Positions 42,127-51,624 of a DNA stretch of 64,000 nt are shown one piece after another (the first letter of the stretch is position 1; each line of letters begins with the position of its first letter). Made by a program: the position numbers and the translations under genes. A model generated the notes under the pieces. That model worked only from the letters and a program-made list of their open reading frames with translations. It was not told where the DNA came from and ran no database searches. The stretch is from Myxococcus qinghaiensis (lineage in GTDB: Bacteria; Myxococcota; Myxococcia; Myxococcales; Myxococcaceae). The stretch covers positions 186,001-250,000 of the forward strand of contig NZ_JAKCFA010000006.1 of the NCBI RefSeq assembly GCF_024198215.1. Reading direction: 5' to 3'.

Positions 42127-43473
42127 ATGGACTACCAGAAGCTCGCGAAGAAGATTGTCCAGCGCGCCGTGAAGAAGGGCGCCCGTCAGGCCGAAGCGTT
42201 CCTGGAGGTGAGCCGCCAGAGCAAGGTGAGCGTGCGCGAGGGACAGATTGAAGACCTCACCCAGTCCACGTCCAAGGGCGTGGGCCTGCGCGTGGTGGTG
42301 AAGGACCGGCTCGGCTTCGCCTTCACGTCGGACTTCGAGCCCTCGGGCCTGGACCTCCTCGTGGACCAGGCGCTGAAGCTGGCCGAGGCCGCCGCGCCCA
42401 ACAAGCTCAACGGCCTGCCCGGCGTGAAGGAGCTGGGCCGCTTCGGCGACACGGGCGAGCTGTATGACCCGGCCGTGGCGAGTCTCCCCGGCGACTGGAA
42501 GGTGAAGGCCGCGCTGGAGATGGAGAAGGCGGGGCGTGATGAGGACTCGCGCGTGACGACGTTCAACGCGGTGGGCGCCGGGGACTTCGTGTCCGAGGTG
42601 TACGTCGCGTCGTCGGAGGGGATGACCGGGGGCTACTCGGGCACGTACGTGTACCTGTACGCGCTGCCGGTGGCCGCCGCGGAGGGCCAGCTCCAGAAGG
42701 GCTACTGGCTGGACTACAAGCGCTTCCTCTCGGACCTGGCGTCGCCGGAGTCCATCGGCCGCGAGGCGACGCGGCGCGCGGTGCGGATGCTGGGTGCGAA
42801 GCGCGTGAAGACACAGCAGGTGCCGGTGCTCTTCGACCCGCTCGTCACCGCGTCCTTCATGTCGGGCGTGGCCAGGGCGGCCAGCGGCAACGCCGTGCAC
42901 CAGCAGGCCAGCATGCTGGCATCGCTCCAGGGCAAGCGGCTCGCGAGCGAGCACGTCACGCTGGTGGACAACGGCCTGTTGCCCCGGGGCCTGGCCACCG
43001 CGCCCTTCGACGGAGAGGGAGTGCCCACGCGGCGCACCCCCATCATCGACCGGGGCGTCATGTCGAACTTCCTCTACGACGCCTTCACCGCGCGCAAGGC
43101 GAAGGCGCGGCCCACGGGCAACGCCAAGCGCGGCTACAGCGCGCTGCCCTCCATCGGCACCAGCAACCTCTATCTGGAGGCGGGTACCACCCCGCCCGAG
43201 CAGCTCATCCGCGAGGTGGACCGGGGCTTCTATGTCACGTCGCTGCTCGGCCACGGCGCCAACCCCGTCACGGGCGAGCTGTCCGCGGGCGCCAACGGCC
43301 TCTGGATTGAGAACGGCGAGCTGACGCACGCGGTGCAGGAAGTCACGGTGGCCGGCAACGTCCTGAAGATGCTCCAGGACATGGACGGCGTCGGCAACGA
43401 CTTGCAGTTCCGCAGCGGCACGGTGGGCGCCCCCACTGTCCGCTTCCGGCAGCTCACCCTCTCGGGAGAGTAG
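42127..43473 (+). CDS. tldE: TldE/PmbA, partner subunit of TldD
   Basis: 448 residues. Same fold as TldD but without the HExxxH motif, as in PmbA/TldE; SVREGQIEDLTQSTSKGVGL and NLYLEAGTTPPEQLIREVDRG are family features. It starts 18 bases after tldD, so the dimer partners are cotranscribed. No RiPP precursor was seen nearby. Confidence 0.95.
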   Translation: MDYQKLAKKIVQRAVKKGARQAEAFLEVSRQSKVSVREGQIEDLTQSTSKGVGLRVVVKDRLGFAFTSDFEPSGLDLLVDQALKLAEAAAPNKLNGLPGVKELGRFGDTGELYDPAVASLPGDWKVKAALEMEKAGRDEDSRVTTFNAVGAGDFVSEVYVASSEGMTGGYSGTYVYLYALPVAAAEGQLQKGYWLDYKRFLSDLASPESIGREATRRAVRMLGAKRVKTQQVPVLFDPLVTASFMSGVARAASGNAVHQQASMLASLQGKRLASEHVTLVDNGLLPRGLATAPFDGEGVPTRRTPIIDRGVMSNFLYDAFTARKAKARPTGNAKRGYSALPSIGTSNLYLEAGTTPPEQLIREVDRGFYVTSLLGHGANPVTGELSAGANGLWIENGELTHAVQEVTVAGNVLKMLQDMDGVGNDLQFRSGTVGAPTVRFRQLTLSGE

Positions 43474-43478
43474 CCCTA

Positions 43479-43541
43479 CCTCCCGCGTCCCCCTAGCGTG
43501 GACGACGCGGGAGGCCACCCTCCCCCACTCGGTGGGGGAGG
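43479..43541. terminator. Two tandem strong hairpins after tldE
   Basis: CCTCCCGCGTC (43479-43489) pairs perfectly with GACGCGGGAGG (43504-43514); CCTCCCCCAC (43519-43528) pairs perfectly with GTGGGGGAGG (43532-43541) around a 3-base loop. They are 4 bases apart, in the 123-bp gap before the ParB-like gene. No T-run follows. They may end tldDE transcription or protect the mRNA end. Confidence 0.65.
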
Positions 43542-43596
43542 CGCATGTCAGGGCCTCCGGCTACACCTTTCGTCCGCAGCGCAGGAGGGCGCACCC

Positions 43597-44622
43597 ATGG
43601 CAGCGAAGTCCGCACGGAAGAAGACGGCCGCCGCCCCGAAGGCGAAGCCGGCCACCCCCAGCACCCCTCGCAAGCCCCGCCGCAAGAAGGCGGTCCCCAA
43701 GTCCCGGGGCCTGACGCCCGCGGACGTGGCCAGCGACTCGGTGGAGTACCCCCTCGAAATCCTCGAGGCCGTGCGCACCGATGGCGGCGAGGTGCTCGGC
43801 GTCTACCGCGAGCCGTTGGGCGGCCACCCGGTGGTGCTCGCGGTGCTGCCCATCGACCTGGTGGAGCCCACTCCGTACCAGCGGGACTTGTCCGAGCCCC
43901 ACGTGAAGCGGCTCGCCAGCGCCATGGAGCGGTTGGACCGCTTCCTGGACCCCGTCATCGCCGTGCGCAAGGACGGCAGGTACTGGACGCCCAACGGCAA
44001 CCACCGCCTGCACGCGAGCAAGCTGCTGGGCGCCAAGTCCATCGTCGCGCTGCTGCTCCCCGACGAGGACGTGGCCTACCAAATCCTCGCCCTCAACACG
44101 GAGAAGGCCCACAACCTCAAGGAGCGCTCGTTGGAGGTGGTCCGCATGTACCGGGGCCTCGTGGGCGCGGGCCGCGCAGGCAAGGAGACCGCCTTCGCGC
44201 ACCTGTTCGAGGAGCCCGCCTTCGTCACGCTGGGCGCCGCGTACGAGAAGCGCCCCCGCTTCTCCGCGGGCGCCTACCACCCCTTCGTCAAGGTGGTGGA
44301 GGACTTCCTCGACAAGCCGCTCGTGGACGCGCTCGCCCTGCGCGAGGCCCGGGCGGACCGGCTCCTGGAGCTGGACGACGCCGTGGTGGCCGTCGTCAAC
44401 GGCCTCAAGGAGCGGGGCATGCAGAGCCCCTACCTGAAGAACTTCGTCGTCGCCCGCATCAACTTCCTGCGCTTCCGCAAGAATGGCGGCAAGCCCGACT
44501 TCGACGAGACCCTGGACCGGATGCTCGCCAGCGCGCTCAAGTTCAACCTGGAGTCCGTCAAGCGCGAGGACATCGGCCGGATGGGCGGTGGCCCTGTTGA
44601 GTCGGACGAAGAGCACGGCTAG
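43597..44622 (+). CDS. ParB-like nuclease-domain protein
   Basis: 341 residues. The first 38 residues are Lys/Ala/Pro-rich (KKTAAAPKAKPATPSTPRK), a likely nucleic-acid-binding tail. A ParB/Srx-fold domain spans about residues 55-165 (IDLVEPTPYQRDLSEPHVKRL, then GRYWTPNGNHRLHASKLLGA). The expected ParB GERR(F/Y)R box is replaced by PNGNHRL, and no partition HTH is visible. AGGAGGG lies 7 bases before the ATG at 43597. Its 3' end lies 31 bp from the response-regulator gene. Not the chromosomal ParB; role unknown. Confidence 0.8.
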   Translation: MAAKSARKKTAAAPKAKPATPSTPRKPRRKKAVPKSRGLTPADVASDSVEYPLEILEAVRTDGGEVLGVYREPLGGHPVVLAVLPIDLVEPTPYQRDLSEPHVKRLASAMERLDRFLDPVIAVRKDGRYWTPNGNHRLHASKLLGAKSIVALLLPDEDVAYQILALNTEKAHNLKERSLEVVRMYRGLVGAGRAGKETAFAHLFEEPAFVTLGAAYEKRPRFSAGAYHPFVKVVEDFLDKPLVDALALREARADRLLELDDAVVAVVNGLKERGMQSPYLKNFVVARINFLRFRKNGGKPDFDETLDRMLASALKFNLESVKREDIGRMGGGPVESDEEHG

Positions 44623-44653
44623 GGAACGGGGATTGCAAGAAGCGGCGCCCAAC

Positions 44654-46048
<1,395 letters not shown>

Positions 46049-46079
46049 CAGGCCGTCACAAAGGCCCCCACCTGGCTTT

Positions 46080-46144
46080 GACAATTTGTCCCAAGGCTCG
46101 GGGCAGCTCGCTCAGTCGCCCGGAGCGGCCCTTCATTCCGGAAT
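46080..46144. promoter_or_regulatory. Candidate upstream activator sites for the gsp promoter
   Basis: Two dyads: GACAATTTGTC (46080-46090) and the perfect palindrome ATTCCGGAAT (46135-46144). They are about 135 and 80 bp upstream of the predicted start site, the range where sigma54 activators bind. Confidence 0.45.
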
Positions 46145-46193
46145 AATTTCGAGCGCTTGGCCGTCCCCCTTGATTGGCCCCACTGGCCCGCGG

Positions 46194-46208
46194 TGGCACC
46201 TGGCTTGC
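46194..46208 (+). promoter_or_regulatory. Sigma54 (-24/-12) promoter of the gsp operon
   Basis: TGGCACCTGGCTTGC fits the consensus TGGCAC-N5-TTGC, with the GG and GC exactly 10 bases apart. Transcription would begin near 46220, 22 bases before the gspC ATG at 46242. It follows an NtrC-type activator gene. Confidence 0.8.
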
Positions 46209-46241
46209 TCTCCACGGGTTCGGCTTTCTCTCGGAAGCGTG

Positions 46242-47147
46242 ATGGAACTCTTCTTTCGAAAATACTTTTGGACGGTGAACCTGCTGTTCGTCCTCCTCGT
46301 CGCGCTGTTGGCGGCGAAGACGGTGAACCTGTTCGTCGAATCCGCCATCTCCCCGGTGCCTACGTCGGGGGCCGCTTCGCGCGCGCCCGCCAACACCCGG
46401 CCAGCCCAGTCCGCACTGGCGCTGCCGGACATGGAGCAGCTGTCCCGGGTGACTGGCATCAAGATTCCGGAGCCGGAGGTCGCGGTGGCGGAACCCACCG
46501 CGCCTCAGGTCGACCCCAACGCGGCCCCGGTGAAGAGTGGACTTCGCGTGAAGCTGCTCGGCACGCTCGTCGCCGGCAACCCCGACTGGTCCTTCGCTTC
46601 CATCCAGGACATGGTCACCCAGCGCTCGCAGACGTACATGGTGGGCAATGCCCTGCAGGGCGCCACCGTGCTCGAAATCGAGCGTGAGCGCGTCATCATC
46701 GTCAACGGGGGCCGCAAGGAGTTCATCGACGGCAACCCGGGTGACGGCGCGCAGGCCTTCACGCCGCCCACGCCTCCGGTGGCGCAGACGAACACCACGT
46801 CCACCAGCGGCATCCGCGCGGTCAGCGACAACGAGTACGAAGTGCCGCGCGCGGAAATCGACAAGACGCTCAACAACCTCAACGACGTCGCCATGCAGGC
46901 GCGCATCGTCCCCGCCTTCAAGGACGGGCAGGCCGTGGGGTTCAAGCTCTTCTCCATCCGCCCGGACTCCATCTACTCCAAGATTGGAGTCCAGAACGGC
47001 GACGTCATCCGCCGCATCAACGGATTCGACCTCAACAGCCCCGAGAAGGCGCTCGAGGTCTATTCGAAGATGAAGGACTCATCCCGCATCGAAATCGAGA
47101 TCGAGCGCAACGGCGCGCCGATCCGCAAGTCCTACAACGTCCGTTAA
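46242..47147 (+). CDS. gspC: T2SS inner-membrane protein GspC
   Basis: 301 residues. One TM helix (about 10-32), a Pro/Ala linker, a homology-region domain (GLRVKLLGTLVAGNPDWSFASI) and a C-terminal PDZ domain (GFKLFSIRPDSIYSKIGVQNGDVIRRINGF). GspC links the inner-membrane platform to the secretin. First gene of the operon, directly behind the sigma54 promoter. The ATG at 46242 precedes the TM helix; longer frames upstream have no matching sequence. Confidence 0.95.
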   Translation: MELFFRKYFWTVNLLFVLLVALLAAKTVNLFVESAISPVPTSGAASRAPANTRPAQSALALPDMEQLSRVTGIKIPEPEVAVAEPTAPQVDPNAAPVKSGLRVKLLGTLVAGNPDWSFASIQDMVTQRSQTYMVGNALQGATVLEIERERVIIVNGGRKEFIDGNPGDGAQAFTPPTPPVAQTNTTSTSGIRAVSDNEYEVPRAEIDKTLNNLNDVAMQARIVPAFKDGQAVGFKLFSIRPDSIYSKIGVQNGDVIRRINGFDLNSPEKALEVYSKMKDSSRIEIEIERNGAPIRKSYNVR

Positions 47148-47171
47148 ACCCCACGCCGCGCCCGCTCCTCC

Positions 47172-49763
47172 ATGAAGACGCTCCCGTCCTGGATGCTCTG
47201 CCTTTGCCTCGCGCTCGCCGTCCCCGCGCAGGCCCAGCGCCGCCCCCCTCCGCCCGGCTCCTCCGCGCCTGCCGCGCCGGGTGAGCGGACCATCACTCCC
47301 CAGTCGCCGCCCACGGGCGCCGACGAGACCAACCAGGGTTCACGGCGCACGCCCACGTGCGAGGAGGCCCGGCGCAACGCGCGCTACGGCATCTACTTCG
47401 ACAAGGTGGAGATCGAAAAGCTCGTCCAGACGGTCGCCGACGCCACCTGCCGCACCTTCATCCTCCCGGAGAACGTGCGCGGAAAGATCTCCATCATCGG
47501 CCCGGAGAACGGCCGCGTCGAAGTGGACGCGGACGCGTTCTACTCCGCCTTCCTGGCCTCGCTCGACGCCAACGGCCTGGCCGCGTACCAGTACGGCCGC
47601 TTCATGAAGATCGTCGACAAGCGCTCGGCGAAGCAGAACCCCATCCCGACCATCGTCGAGGACGGCCAGCCGTACACGACCAACGAGCAGATGATCACCA
47701 AGCTGTTCCGCATCCGCAACGTGGAGGTGGAGCCGCTGCGCGGCGTGCTGCAGCAGCTGGTGTCCAAAGACGGCGACACCATCCCGTATCCGCCGGACAC
47801 CATCATCGTCAACGACGTGGGCTCCAACATCCACCGCCTGGAGCGCCTCATCAACCAGCTGGACACGCGCGCGGCCAGCGACGAGCTGCGCGTCATCCAG
47901 GTGCAGTACGCGTCCGCGCAGGACGTGGCCACCACGGTGCAGCGCCTCTTCGAGGCCAAGGGCGCACGCCCCGGTCAGCGCCCCGGGACGTTCACCCCGG
48001 GCAGCACGCCGCCGGGTCAGCCGGGTGGTGAGGTCATCGCGCAGCCCGCCTCGGGCGGCCAGGAGGCCTCCGCCGGGCCGGTGACGCTGTCGCAGATCAT
48101 CCCGGACGAGCGCACCAACAAGCTCATCATCGTGGCCAGCCCCGCCGCGTTCGAGCGCATCCAGGACATCGTCACGCAGATCGACATCCCCTCCGGCACG
48201 GGCGGTCGCATCAACGTCTACTACCTGGAGAACGCCAACGCGGAGGAGCTGGCCAGCACGCTCCAGTCGCTGGCCCAGGGCACCGCGAACCGGCCGCGCT
48301 CGCCGATGCCGAACATGCCCCAGGGCGCCCCGCGTCCCACCGGCACCACCCAGGCCGCGGAGCTGTTCAGCGGCGAGGTGAAGATTTCGGCGGACAAGGG
48401 CACCAACTCGCTGGTCATCGTCGCCAGCCAGACGGACTACAAGAACATCGTCCAGGTCATCCAGCAGCTCGACACGCCGCGCCGCCAGGTGTTCGTCGAG
48501 GCCGTCATCATGGAGGTGAACCTGGACCGCAACGCCGAGTTCGGCGTCAACCTGCACAGCGGCTTCGCGCTCCAGACCGACCGGGGCGCGGCGCCCGGCC
48601 TGATTGGCACCAACAACGGCGGCCAGGGGCTTCCGCCCTCGCTGAGCCTGGCGAACCTGGCGTCCTTCGGCGGCTTCCTGGCGGGTCTGCAGGGTCCGGT
48701 GATTCCGGCGCTGGAGAAGCTGGGCCTGGACATCCCCGCCTTCGGCGTGGTGCTGCACGCGATGCAGCAGAGCTCCGACGTCAACGTGCTCTCCACCCCG
48801 CACATCCTCACCAGCGACAACGAGGAGGCGGAAATCACGGTGGGCCAGAACGTGCCCTTCCAGTCCGGCTTCTCGCCCTCCTCCCTGGGCTCCCAGGTGG
48901 GCGGTGCTGGCGGCGCGGCCGGTGGCCTCAACCCGTCGCTGCTCGCGGGCCTGGGCGGCCTGGGCTCGCTGTACGCGCCCATCCAGCGCCAGAACGTGGA
49001 GCTGAAGCTGACCGTCAAGCCGCAGATCAACGACAGCGACTACATCCGCATGGTCATCACCGAGCAGACGGAGGAGATCGCCTCCAATGACCCGGTGCTC
49101 GGTCCGACGACGAGCAAGCGCAGCGCGAAGACGACGGTCATCGCCAAGGACCAGGAGACGGTGGTGCTGGGCGGCATCATGCAGGACCGCACCATTGAGT
49201 CCGTCACCAAGGTCCCGGTGCTGGGCGACATCCCCATCATCGGCAACTTCTTCCGCGAGACTTCGCGCAAGAAGACGAAGACGAACCTGCTCCTGTTCCT
49301 GACGCCCTACATCATCCGGGGCCCGGAGGACTTCCGCATCATCTTCGAGCGCAAGATGAAGGAGCGTCAGCAGTTCGTGGAGCAGTTCTACGGCCAGGTG
49401 CCGGGCTACGACGTGGCGGTGGACTTCAGCCGCAAGCCCGGTCCGCTGTCGCGCATGAACCAGGCCGTCATCCGGGAGCGCAACCGCGCGGAGAACGGCG
49501 GTCCAGGCCTGAACGGGGAGCGCATCATCGGGCCCGGCGCGGGACAGACCCCGGCGACGCCGCCTGCTCGCCAGAACACCACGCAGCCCGCGCGGCCCAC
49601 GCCTTCCCAGTCGCGTGAGCCGGAGGTGCGGGAAGCAGCACCGCCCGCCGGGGGTTCCGAAGAGTCACCCCCCGCGGCCCCGACGCCCGAAGCGCCGGCT
49701 CCGGAGTCCTCCGGAGACGCGTCGCCAGAGCGCCTGCGCATCCAGCCTGAATCGGGGAACTAA
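47172..49763 (+). CDS. gspD: T2SS outer-membrane secretin GspD
   Basis: 863 residues, long for GspD. Signal peptide ends PAQAQ (about residue 22); N0-N3 domains follow, then the secretin domain with DVNVLSTPHILTSDNEEAEITVGQNVPF and VPVLGDIPIIGNFFRETSRKK. The last 110 residues are a Pro/Gly/Glu-rich tail of low complexity. No Shine-Dalgarno precedes the ATG, so it may rely on coupling to gspC 24 bases upstream. No pilotin gene is in the window. Confidence 0.97.
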   Translation: MKTLPSWMLCLCLALAVPAQAQRRPPPPGSSAPAAPGERTITPQSPPTGADETNQGSRRTPTCEEARRNARYGIYFDKVEIEKLVQTVADATCRTFILPENVRGKISIIGPENGRVEVDADAFYSAFLASLDANGLAAYQYGRFMKIVDKRSAKQNPIPTIVEDGQPYTTNEQMITKLFRIRNVEVEPLRGVLQQLVSKDGDTIPYPPDTIIVNDVGSNIHRLERLINQLDTRAASDELRVIQVQYASAQDVATTVQRLFEAKGARPGQRPGTFTPGSTPPGQPGGEVIAQPASGGQEASAGPVTLSQIIPDERTNKLIIVASPAAFERIQDIVTQIDIPSGTGGRINVYYLENANAEELASTLQSLAQGTANRPRSPMPNMPQGAPRPTGTTQAAELFSGEVKISADKGTNSLVIVASQTDYKNIVQVIQQLDTPRRQVFVEAVIMEVNLDRNAEFGVNLHSGFALQTDRGAAPGLIGTNNGGQGLPPSLSLANLASFGGFLAGLQGPVIPALEKLGLDIPAFGVVLHAMQQSSDVNVLSTPHILTSDNEEAEITVGQNVPFQSGFSPSSLGSQVGGAGGAAGGLNPSLLAGLGGLGSLYAPIQRQNVELKLTVKPQINDSDYIRMVITEQTEEIASNDPVLGPTTSKRSAKTTVIAKDQETVVLGGIMQDRTIESVTKVPVLGDIPIIGNFFRETSRKKTKTNLLLFLTPYIIRGPEDFRIIFERKMKERQQFVEQFYGQVPGYDVAVDFSRKPGPLSRMNQAVIRERNRAENGGPGLNGERIIGPGAGQTPATPPARQNTTQPARPTPSQSREPEVREAAPPAGGSEESPPAAPTPEAPAPESSGDASPERLRIQPESGN

Positions 49764-49769
49764 GAGCCC

Positions 49770-51584
49770 ATGAACGTGACCGCCGACCCCACTCTCGCCA
49801 CCATGGCATCTGGCGCGACCGCCGCTCGGAACGACTCCACCCAGGTCGTCTCCCACGGGCAGGCCTTCCTCTGCGGAAGGCCCCTGGGGGAGATCCTCCG
49901 CGCGCTCGTCCCCTCGCTCACCGAGGAGAAGCTGCGCGAGGCGCTCGCCGCCCAGGAGGAGAAGGGTGGGCGCATCGGTGAGGTGCTGGTGGGCCTCAAG
50001 GCGGTCTCCGAGGAGGACGTCGTCAAGGCGCTGGGGCACCAGCTGGACCTGCCCTACCTGGCGCGCATCTTCACGGAGGAGGTGGACGCGGAGCTGGTCA
50101 AGCGCATCCCCATCAACTTCGCCAAGCAGTCGCACATCCTCCCGCTGTCCGTGGAGGGTGACGCGGTGGTGCTGGCGGTGGCGGACCCGCTGGACACGTC
50201 CACCATGGACCACGCGCGGCTGCTGTTGGGGCAGAGCATCAGCCCCCGGCTCGCGCTGGCCTCCACCATCACCGACGCCATCAACAGCGTCTATGACCGC
50301 TCCATCAACGAGGCCGAGCAGCTGGTCGACGAGATGGAGACGCAGGACCTGGACGCGCTCGCGCACGAACTGGACGAGCCGCAGGACCTGTTGGACACGG
50401 ACGACGAGGCGCCGGTCATCCGGCTGGTGAACTCCGTGCTCTTCCGCGCCGCCAAGGAGCGCGCGAGCGATATCCACATCGAGCCCATGGAGCGCGAGCT
50501 GCTGGTGCGCTTCCGCGTGGACGGTGTGCTCCAGGAAGTCATCAAGCCGCCCAAGCGCTACCAGAACGCCATCGTCAGCCGCGTGAAGGTGATGGGGCAG
50601 CTCAACATCGCGGAGAAGCGCCTGCCGCAGGACGGCCGCATCCGCATCAAGCTGGCCGGCCGCGACATCGACATCCGTCTGTCCACCATCCCCACCACGA
50701 ACGGGGAGCGCATCGTCATGCGTCTGTTGGACAAGACGGCGACGCTGCTGGACCTGGCGGAGATTGGCATGAGCCAGGTGACGCTCCACGCGATGGAGGC
50801 GGTCATCAAGCGCTCGCACGGCATCGTCCTCGTCACCGGCCCCACGGGCTCCGGCAAGACGACGACGCTCTACGGCGCCCTGTCGAAAATCAATACCTCG
50901 GACCTGAACATCCTCACCGTCGAGGACCCGGTCGAGTACCAGCTCAAGGGCATTGGCCAGATGGCCATCAACCCGAAGATTGGCCTCACCTTCTCCCAGG
51001 GCCTGCGCTCGTTCCTCCGCCAGGACCCGGACGTCATCATGGTGGGCGAGATTCGCGACAAGGACACGGCGGAGATCGCCATCCAGGCGTCCCTCACGGG
51101 CCACCTGGTGCTCTCCACGGTGCACACCAACGACGCGGCGGGCGCCGTCACCCGTCTGGTGGACATGGGCGTGGAGCCCTTCCTGGTGGCCTCGTCGCTC
51201 ACCGGCATCCTCGCCCAGCGACTGGTGCGCCGGGTGTGCCCCGACTGCCGCGTGGCCTACCAGCCCACGGACGTGGAGCTGAAGGAGCTGGGACACTCGC
51301 TGGTGTCGTTCAAGGCGCGCTACGGGACGGACCGCATCTACAAGGCCGTGGGCTGCCCCACGTGCAACCGCAACGGCTACCGCGGCCGCACGGGCATCTA
51401 CGAGTTCCTGCCCGTGGACGACGACGTGCGCCAGCTGGTGCTGAAGAACGTGGACGCCTCCACCATCAAGAAGTCCGCCACCAGCAAGGGGATGATCACC
51501 CTGCTGGAGGACGGCGCGCGGAAGATTGCCCTGGGCGAGACGACCATCGCCGAAGTGCTGAGCATCACCCAGGAGGACATGTAA
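49770..51584 (+). CDS. gspE: T2SS ATPase GspE
   Basis: 604 residues. Walker A GPTGSGKTTTLYGAL, RQDPDVIMVGEIRDKDTAEIA (Asp and Walker B boxes), STVHTNDAAGA His box, and the zinc tetracysteine CPDC...CPTC in the C-terminal domain. The N-terminal region (about residues 38-91) holds two degenerate MshEN-type motifs separated by 5 residues. It powers pseudopilus assembly from the cytoplasmic side through GspL/GspF. Starts 6 bases after gspD. Confidence 0.97.
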   Translation: MNVTADPTLATMASGATAARNDSTQVVSHGQAFLCGRPLGEILRALVPSLTEEKLREALAAQEEKGGRIGEVLVGLKAVSEEDVVKALGHQLDLPYLARIFTEEVDAELVKRIPINFAKQSHILPLSVEGDAVVLAVADPLDTSTMDHARLLLGQSISPRLALASTITDAINSVYDRSINEAEQLVDEMETQDLDALAHELDEPQDLLDTDDEAPVIRLVNSVLFRAAKERASDIHIEPMERELLVRFRVDGVLQEVIKPPKRYQNAIVSRVKVMGQLNIAEKRLPQDGRIRIKLAGRDIDIRLSTIPTTNGERIVMRLLDKTATLLDLAEIGMSQVTLHAMEAVIKRSHGIVLVTGPTGSGKTTTLYGALSKINTSDLNILTVEDPVEYQLKGIGQMAINPKIGLTFSQGLRSFLRQDPDVIMVGEIRDKDTAEIAIQASLTGHLVLSTVHTNDAAGAVTRLVDMGVEPFLVASSLTGILAQRLVRRVCPDCRVAYQPTDVELKELGHSLVSFKARYGTDRIYKAVGCPTCNRNGYRGRTGIYEFLPVDDDVRQLVLKNVDASTIKKSATSKGMITLLEDGARKIALGETTIAEVLSITQEDM

Positions 51585-51590
51585 CCGACA

Positions 51591-51609
51591 GCTCCTCCCT
51601 GGGAGGAGC
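51591..51609 (+). promoter_or_regulatory. Hairpin holding a Shine-Dalgarno between gspE and gspF
   Basis: GCTCCTCCC-T-GGGAGGAGC (51591-51609) forms a stem of at least 7 bp. Its right arm, GGGAGGAG, is the only strong Shine-Dalgarno-like run before the gspF ATG at 51625, though 16 bases away. It could hinder initiation or mark an RNA end. Confidence 0.5.
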
Positions 51610-51624
51610 CGGGGTCATCGAGCC

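Noticed and set aside
41062..43518. 818-codon open frame on the minus strand opposite tldD/tldE
   Set aside because: Same antisense artefact; tldD and tldE on the plus strand have clear family motifs.
43597..44622. Identification as the chromosome-partition protein ParB
   Set aside because: No parA partner, no partition HTH and a non-canonical CTP box; only the fold-type domain is supported.
46079..46110. TTGACA at 46079 as a sigma70 -35 for gspC
   Set aside because: No acceptable -10 element lies 16-18 bases downstream, and a much better sigma54 promoter is closer to the gene.
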